From assembly GCA_910586435.1 (NCBI GenBank), contig CAJUGT010000012.1:1-47632 (forward strand): a stretch of DNA of 47,632 nucleotides, given 5' to 3'. Of this stretch, positions 43,358 to 47,632 are shown in pieces (the first letter of the stretch is position 1; each line of letters begins with the position of its first letter). The DNA is from an uncultured Acetatifactor sp. Lineage in GTDB: Bacteria; Bacillota; Clostridia; Lachnospirales; Lachnospiraceae. Under the pieces are notes generated by a model. The model was not told where the DNA came from, did not search any database, and saw only the letters and a program-made list of their open reading frames with translations. The position numbers were made by a program, and so were the translations under genes.

Positions 43358-43505
43358 ATTGACAGTCATTTGGGGAGTATCCAAACTTCTGTTATTATGT
43401 GGTCTTGCATGGTTGTCCGCGATACAATTAAGAAACTTTTAAGATACACATGTGGAATAATATGGTATTATGTTGACACCGGAATACACAGGAGGAAAAA
43501 TGTAG

Positions 43506-44741
43506 ATGAGAGACAAGAGGATGATTGGGCCGGGTGGCGATGGCGAAGTACAGAGGAGGACACAATTAGGGAAAAAACATAAACCATTCTATGTAAGTCT
43601 GATTGTTCTGCTTATGTTTATCAACATAATACTTTTTCTGGACGCACGGATTCAGATTCATGACATTCAATGTACTTTGACGCAGGTATTAAACAGATTG
43701 GAATCATATCAGTCCGCAGACGTCGCTGTCCTGTCGGATGAGCAGGGTGAAGTTGCGGAATTTGTGGCTGCGGCAGGGCTTGGGGTCGCAGGCAACAGTG
43801 GAGTGGTGGCGGGCATAGAAGAGAATGACTCGCCCAAAACTGAGGATGTAAAGGATGTAGGTATGGTGGACAGTCATTTTGGGGATGACTCGTCAGATGG
43901 TACCACAGGGACTAAAACTTTATGGGACGGCGATATATCTGAAGAAACGGAAGTGGATTATGTAAGTCTGTGCGGTTTATCAGAAGTTGCCGCGCCTGTA
44001 CGGCTGAACAGGACACAGGCTTTGGCGCGTTTGAAGGAACTGGGGGAAGAAAATGAAATGATTGCGGATATATATGACAATCACAGATTCTACCCGGATA
44101 ATCTTTTGGGAGCGCTGGCAAATAATCCTGAAATGACGGATTTTGTGGCAGGATATTTGAATTCCGAAGTCAAAGCCAAAGGAGGAGGGCTGACGGAGGC
44201 GGAGAAGGAACAGGATTATCCTTTGTTTCTCCAATGGGACCCTCGATGGGGGTATGAGGAATATGGGGATTCCAGCATCGTAGGGTTGGCAGGCTGTGGG
44301 CCTGTGTGTCTGTCCATGGCTTTATATTATCTTTTGGATGACGAAAGTCTCACCCCGGATGTACTTGCGGAATATAGTATGAAAAACGGATACTATGTAT
44401 CCGGAACAGGCACGGCATGGGCTCTTTTGACAGATGTTCCTGCCAAGTATGGAGTGGAGGTAACACAGCCGGGAGTTTCGGAAGAGACAATTAAGAAAGC
44501 TCTGGATCAGGGAAGTGTGATCATATGTTCTATGAGACCGGGAGATTTTACTGCCAGAGGGCATTTCATTGTCATTTATGGATATGATAAGGAAGGCTTT
44601 ATGGTCAATGATCCAAATTGCGTAGCCCGCAGCAAAGAACAATGGCTGTTTTCGGAGATTGGGAAACAGATAAAACATATTTGGGTTTTGGGTGAAAAAA
44701 AGCTTGACATGGAGATAAGAGGGGAGTATTATGAAAAATAA
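43506..44741 (+). CDS. Membrane-anchored C39-like (papain-fold) protein
   Basis: 411 residues. A basic cytosolic head (about 1-24), one membrane helix (FYVSLIVLLMFINIILFLDA, about 28-46), an extracytoplasmic acidic, Gly/Asp-rich spacer (about 60-150), a helical segment with KELGEENEMIADIYDN, and a C39-type peptidase-like domain (about 240-400). Catalytic candidates are Cys in LAGCGPVCLSMAL, His in ARGHFIVIYGYD and Asp in FMVNDPNCV; all three are present. The family cleaves or binds peptides outside the cell. RBS CAGGAGG stands 9 bases ahead; an ATG at 43500 between them is followed at once by TAG. It may process or bind peptides or the neighbouring repeat protein. Confidence 0.86.
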   Translation: MRDKRMIGPGGDGEVQRRTQLGKKHKPFYVSLIVLLMFINIILFLDARIQIHDIQCTLTQVLNRLESYQSADVAVLSDEQGEVAEFVAAAGLGVAGNSGVVAGIEENDSPKTEDVKDVGMVDSHFGDDSSDGTTGTKTLWDGDISEETEVDYVSLCGLSEVAAPVRLNRTQALARLKELGEENEMIADIYDNHRFYPDNLLGALANNPEMTDFVAGYLNSEVKAKGGGLTEAEKEQDYPLFLQWDPRWGYEEYGDSSIVGLAGCGPVCLSMALYYLLDDESLTPDVLAEYSMKNGYYVSGTGTAWALLTDVPAKYGVEVTQPGVSEETIKKALDQGSVIICSMRPGDFTARGHFIVIYGYDKEGFMVNDPNCVARSKEQWLFSEIGKQIKHIWVLGEKKLDMEIRGEYYEK

Positions 44742-44819
44742 ATTCAGATGACTGCTATGAGGCAAAAAATCACCTATGGGAAGGACAGATGGAAGCATAT
44801 AAGAGGCGGTGAAGGAAGA

Positions 44820-44900
44820 ATGATAGAGATTGTAATCGAAGTTGTCAGCGAGGTAGTGGATTTTTTTCTGGATTTATGGTTAAATAAAGTAGTTAAGTGA
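44820..44900 (+). CDS. Small amphipathic peptide ORF (26 residues)
   Basis: ATG 44820 is preceded by GAAGGAAGA. The peptide starts MIEIVIEVVSEVVDFFLDLW and ends LNKVVK. Charged residues (E3, E7, E11, D14, D18) recur every three to four positions between aliphatic and aromatic ones, so a helix would be strongly amphipathic. It lies between the C39-like gene and the trp T-box. It could be a membrane-surface peptide, a type-I-toxin-like peptide or a secreted signal. No leader or export motif is seen. Too small for certainty. Confidence 0.45.
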   Translation: MIEIVIEVVSEVVDFFLDLWLNKVVK

Positions 44901-44949
44901 GAAATGATAATAATGAAATAGAGCAGGTTAAACCGTAGATGTGGAGATA

Positions 44950-45245
44950 AAAACGGTATATGCACTTACAGAGAGGCCGGATGCTGAGAAAGGCCAGGAA
45001 CGCAGGCTGTTAAATGGACCACGGAGGGCACAGGGAACGAAGCGCAGGCTTTCAGTATATTGTGACGTAAGGCACACGTAAGCTGCCAGGGATATGTCAG
45101 TATCCTGATAAGGGCATTTACCGCTGTTATTGAGAATGTTAAAGTATTGCATTGTGATAATTACAGGTAAATGAATCAAGGTGGCACCGCGGGAACAGTT
45201 CCCGTCCTTGACAGATGGAATTATTCTGTCAGGGGCGGTTTTTTT
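44950..45245 (+). promoter_or_regulatory. T-box leader (tRNA-Trp sensing) of trpBA
   Basis: The conserved T-box AAGGTGGCACCGCGG is at 45178-45192, followed by the terminator stem (45202-45239) and T-run. The Stem I region upstream has the ACAGAGAGGCCGGATGCTGAGAA type start (44966 on) and the candidate specifier TGG at 45015-45017 (TTAAATGGACCACGGAGGG). TGG is the Trp codon, in line with the genes. When uncharged tRNA-Trp binds, the antiterminator should form and trpBA be read. Exact 5' end not determined. Confidence 0.9.
45202..45245 (+). terminator. Regulated terminator of the T-box leader
   Basis: CCGTCCTTGACAG pairs with CTGTCAGGGGCGG (with G-U pairs), loop about 11 bases, then seven T residues at 45239-45245. 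It competes with the antiterminator that uses the T-box sequence. Confidence 0.9.
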
Positions 45246-45302
45246 GTATGTAAATTTATTCACGCCAAAGATATCAGCATAAAGAGGAAGGAGCAAAACA
45301 GT

Positions 45303-46487
45303 ATGAGCAGAGGACGTTATGGTATATACGGTGGACAGTATATTCCGGAAATACTTATGGAGGAATTAATTCACCTAGAAGAATGCTATGAGCGGTGGGG
45401 AAAGGAGGCGGACTTTCAGAGAGAACTTGAGACATTAAACAGGGAATATACGGGAAGACCTTCCATGCTGTATTACGCGGAAAAGATGACGAAGGATTTG
45501 GGGGGAGCGAAGATTTACCTGAAAAGAGAAGACTTAAATCACACAGGTTCCCATAAAATAAATAACGCCCTTGGGCAGGCGCTTTTGGCAAAAAGAATGG
45601 GAAAGAAACGGATTATCGCAGAAACCGGCGCAGGTCAGCACGGAGTCGCTACGGCTACGGCTGCGGCATTGCTGGGAATGGAATGTGAGATATTCATGGG
45701 GAAAGAAGACACCATAAGGCAGGCGCTGAATGTATATCGTATGGAACTTCTGGGCGCCAAAGTACACCCTGTTACTTCCGGCACTCAGACATTAAAAGAC
45801 GCAGTAAATGCCTGTATGAACGAATGGATCAAAAGAGTGGATGACACTTTGTATGTGCTTGGATCTGTCATGGGTCCTCATCCTTTTCCAATGATTGTCA
45901 GAGATTTTCAAAGTGTAATCAGCCAGGAGGCCAAGGCACAGATTCTTGAGAAGGAAGGACAGCTTCCGGCTGCGGTGGTTGCCTGTGTGGGCGGCGGCAG
46001 TAATTCCATGGGAGCCTTTTATCACTTTATTCAGGAGAAAGAAGTGGAGCTCATCGGATGTGAGGCGGCCGGTAAAGGCGTGGACACGCCCAGAACAGCC
46101 GCAACCATAGCTACAGGCAGCCTGGGGATTTTTCATGGAATGAAATCCTATTTCTGTCAGGACGAATATGGTCAGATTGCTCCTGTATATTCCATTTCCG
46201 CAGGGTTGGATTATCCGGGCATTGGCCCGGAACACGCGTATCTCCATGATATTGGAAGAGCCCAGTATGTTCCTGTCACAGACGAAGAAGCCGTGGAGGC
46301 ATTTGAGTATATTGCCAGGACGGAAGGAATCATCTGTGCCATAGAAAGTGCTCATGCGGTGGCTCATGTGATGAAAATCGCAAAGAATTATTCCGGGAAG
46401 CAGAGCATTATTGTCTGTCTGTCGGGGCGTGGAGACAAGGATGTGGCGTCAATAGCGAGATACAGGGGGGTGGACATTCATGAATAA
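45303..46487 (+). CDS. trpB: Tryptophan synthase beta chain
   Basis: 394 residues, PLP enzyme that joins indole and serine to make tryptophan, in complex with TrpA. It starts MSRGRYGIYGGQYIPEILM; the PLP Lys is in LNHTGSHKINNALGQA; ETGAGQHGVATA and CVGGGSNSMGAFYHF (phosphate loop) are intact, as is the C-terminal CLSGRGDKD. ATG 45303 follows GGAAGGAG; the frame is open into the T-box but that part is leader. Length and motifs match the classical TrpB1 type. Regulated by the T-box. Confidence 0.97.
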   Translation: MSRGRYGIYGGQYIPEILMEELIHLEECYERWGKEADFQRELETLNREYTGRPSMLYYAEKMTKDLGGAKIYLKREDLNHTGSHKINNALGQALLAKRMGKKRIIAETGAGQHGVATATAAALLGMECEIFMGKEDTIRQALNVYRMELLGAKVHPVTSGTQTLKDAVNACMNEWIKRVDDTLYVLGSVMGPHPFPMIVRDFQSVISQEAKAQILEKEGQLPAAVVACVGGGSNSMGAFYHFIQEKEVELIGCEAAGKGVDTPRTAATIATGSLGIFHGMKSYFCQDEYGQIAPVYSISAGLDYPGIGPEHAYLHDIGRAQYVPVTDEEAVEAFEYIARTEGIICAIESAHAVAHVMKIAKNYSGKQSIIVCLSGRGDKDVASIARYRGVDIHE

Positions 46488-47256
46488 CACAAGCTTAACT
46501 CACAAAATGCTTATTACTTTTTTGACAGCCGGAGACCCGTCAGCGGAATGTACGGCAGAATATATCCTTGAGATGGAAAGGGCAGGGGCAGACCTGGTAG
46601 AGATAGGGATTCCGTTTTCAGATCCCACAGGGGAGGAAGCAGTCATTCAGGAAGCCAATGGAAGAGCGCTAAAAGAGGGAATGACCACCCAGGGCATTTT
46701 TCAAATTGTAGAAAAAATAAGGAAAAAATCACAGATTCCCCTTGCCCTTATAACATATTTAAATCCCGTTTTTCATTATGGGTATGACCGTTTTTTTCAA
46801 CAATGTGAGAAAATGGGTGTGGATGCCGTTGTGATTTCGGACCTTCCTTTTGTGGAACAGGAAGAGGTAAGAACACAGGCAGACAAATATCATGTGGCAG
46901 TGATTTCCACGGTGGCGGCATCTTCCAGAGATAGAATACAGGAAATTGCTTCCCATGCCAAAGGCTTTATTCCCTTGTCTTTGCCTGTGGGCGCTGTTCA
47001 CAATACAGTCAGAAATGGGGTAAAGGATATTGTGGACGATATTCGCGAAGTCACGAACCTGCCCTGTGTCATGGGGAAGATAAGTTCTATGGAAGAGGCA
47101 AAATCCATGGCTGAAATATGCGACGGCATTGTGGTTGACAGCGCCATTGTAGAGATTATCAAAGAGTATGGAACACAGGCCGGGGAAAAAATATATCAAT
47201 ATGTAAAAGCCATGAAGGATACCATAAGTGAATGTGAAATAGAAAAAATGACATGA
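46480..47256 (+). CDS. trpA: Tryptophan synthase alpha chain, variant active-site loop
   Basis: 258 residues; cleaves indole-3-glycerol phosphate to indole and passes it to TrpB. It overlaps trpB by 8 bases. The barrel starts MLITFLTAGDPS; the catalytic Glu (E49 of E. coli) is in DLVEIGIPFSDP. The next catalytic residue, Asp60 of E. coli (in PLADGP), falls in PTGEEAVIQ, where a Glu stands at that place. The phosphate site parts FIPLSLPVGAVHN and CVMGKISSMEEA differ from the usual G-T-G-x-R and GFGI forms. So this is a divergent TrpA. It is either a known clostridial variant or an alpha subunit with altered activity. Confidence 0.93.
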   Translation: MNNTSLTHKMLITFLTAGDPSAECTAEYILEMERAGADLVEIGIPFSDPTGEEAVIQEANGRALKEGMTTQGIFQIVEKIRKKSQIPLALITYLNPVFHYGYDRFFQQCEKMGVDAVVISDLPFVEQEEVRTQADKYHVAVISTVAASSRDRIQEIASHAKGFIPLSLPVGAVHNTVRNGVKDIVDDIREVTNLPCVMGKISSMEEAKSMAEICDGIVVDSAIVEIIKEYGTQAGEKIYQYVKAMKDTISECEIEKMT

Positions 47257-47300
47257 CCGTCCATGGGAATGGATAACATATTTGAGAGACGGTCAGGGAT

Positions 47301-47553
47301 AGTGTCAAGTGGTTTATGAAAAACAGCAGCTCATATTCCAAGCCCCGGGAGAAAAGCTGCGGAACTGAAAAATAGTTCAGCTAGGAATGTCAAGAGTAAT
47401 TTTAAAAACAGTCTCGAAACGGAGGCGCAATGTGTCTTTCAGACACATGGAGGGAAATTTCAGCTGAGTTCTTTGCAGATGAAATTTTCTTCCCTAGTCA
47501 GGGCACCGAAGTGCAGAGACCGGAACAAGTTCCCGCTTGCGGGAACTGGAATA
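47301..47553 (+). repeat. Structured intergenic repeat, copy C, after trpBA
   Basis: Starts with AGTGTCAAGTGGTTTATGAA (as copy B at 27181), continues with CCAAGCCCCGGGAGAA (as the inverted repeat at 1037) and TGCGGAACT. It then has the core seen in copy A (47378-47553): CATGTGTC/GACACATG, the GGGAAATTTC/GAAATTTTCTTCCC stem and GGAACAAGTTCCCGCTTGCGGGAACT. By eye the match to copy A over about 105 bases (47429-47534) is nearly complete. The sequence between the trpA stop and 47301 has only a 7-bp GACCGTC/GACGGTC pair. Confidence 0.8.
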
Positions 47554-47556
47554 GTC

Positions 47557-47632
47557 CAGCTAAGAAATGTCAAGAGTAAATTTAAAAACAGTCTCGAAAC
47601 GGAGGTGCCCGGAAGGGTTTTCAGACGCAAAA
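47557..47632 (+). repeat. Structured intergenic repeat, copy D, cut by the window end
   Basis: CAGCTAAGAAATGTCAAGAG, a TAAATTTAAAAACAGTCTCGAAACGGAGG run (near-identical to 47399-47425 in copy C) and then GGTGCCCGGAAGGGTTTTCAGACGC, which resembles copy B (27250-27274) rather than A or C. It lies head to tail with copy C. Confidence 0.75.

Noticed and set aside
47255..47294. Inverted repeat GACCGTC/GACGGTC as trpA terminator
   Set aside because: Only 7 pairs with a 26-base loop, overlapping the stop codon, and no T-run.

Overview
The window looks like a chromosomal segment of an anaerobic gut-type Clostridia, most likely Lachnospiraceae. This is inferred from gene content, not from a marker gene: a tryptophan T-box ahead of a bare trpBA pair, the polA-coaE-ftsA-like-walJ-like-ACT-UPF0210 block, pta-ackA, 22-residue aromatic wall-binding repeats, GG-rich ribosome binding sites and some TTG starts. 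No rRNA, tRNA, CRISPR array, integrase or intact transposase was seen.

Layout. 1-5.2 kb: a two-component system (response regulator, then histidine kinase) whose genes are separated by 243 bases holding three tandem 19-bp repeats and a 13-bp inverted repeat, then an exported protein with a PepSY-like look and two unrecognised cytosolic proteins. 5.2-14 kb: an accessory zone with much decay. It holds a nitroreductase, a GNAT acetyltransferase behind a structured repeat, a frameshifted gene remnant, a pair of ABC half-transporters (the second broken by one base), a short ORF that resembles a degenerate carrier protein, a visibly AT-rich 515-residue protein that may have a BtrH/papain-like segment, and a divergent hydrolase/tetR pair in which both genes have lost their 5' ends at a shared junction. 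14-27 kb: a DUF1266 protein, pgi, rtcB, a chemotaxis receptor, a long ankyrin-repeat protein, two acetyltransferases, a DUF1905 protein and a membrane protein.

27.4-38.7 kb: a long co-directional housekeeping run: a small conserved protein, an HMGL-like aldolase, MetY-like sulfhydrylase, a zinc-finger membrane protein, DNA polymerase I, dephospho-CoA kinase, an unusually long FtsA-like actin homologue, a metallo-beta-lactamase-fold protein of the WalJ type, an ACT protein and a UPF0210 protein. It converges on a tmcAL-like gene. 40-42.4 kb: pta and ackA, which make acetate and ATP from acetyl-CoA. 42.5-44.8 kb: a secreted wall-binding repeat protein and a membrane-anchored C39-like protein. 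44.8-47.3 kb: a 26-residue amphipathic peptide ORF, then the T-box and trpBA. The end of the window carries tandem copies of the structured repeat also seen near 6.0 and 27.2 kb.

The most interesting material is (i) the dispersed, foldable intergenic repeat, two copies of which sit just upstream of ribosome binding sites, (ii) the decaying ABC transporter / carrier-like / BtrH-like locus, possibly the remains of a natural-product pathway, (iii) the FtsA-like protein with extra predicted beta-grasp-type domains, and (iv) small ORFs at 14103-14213 and 44820-44900. All functional calls come from reading the sequence and from family knowledge; no database search was run.
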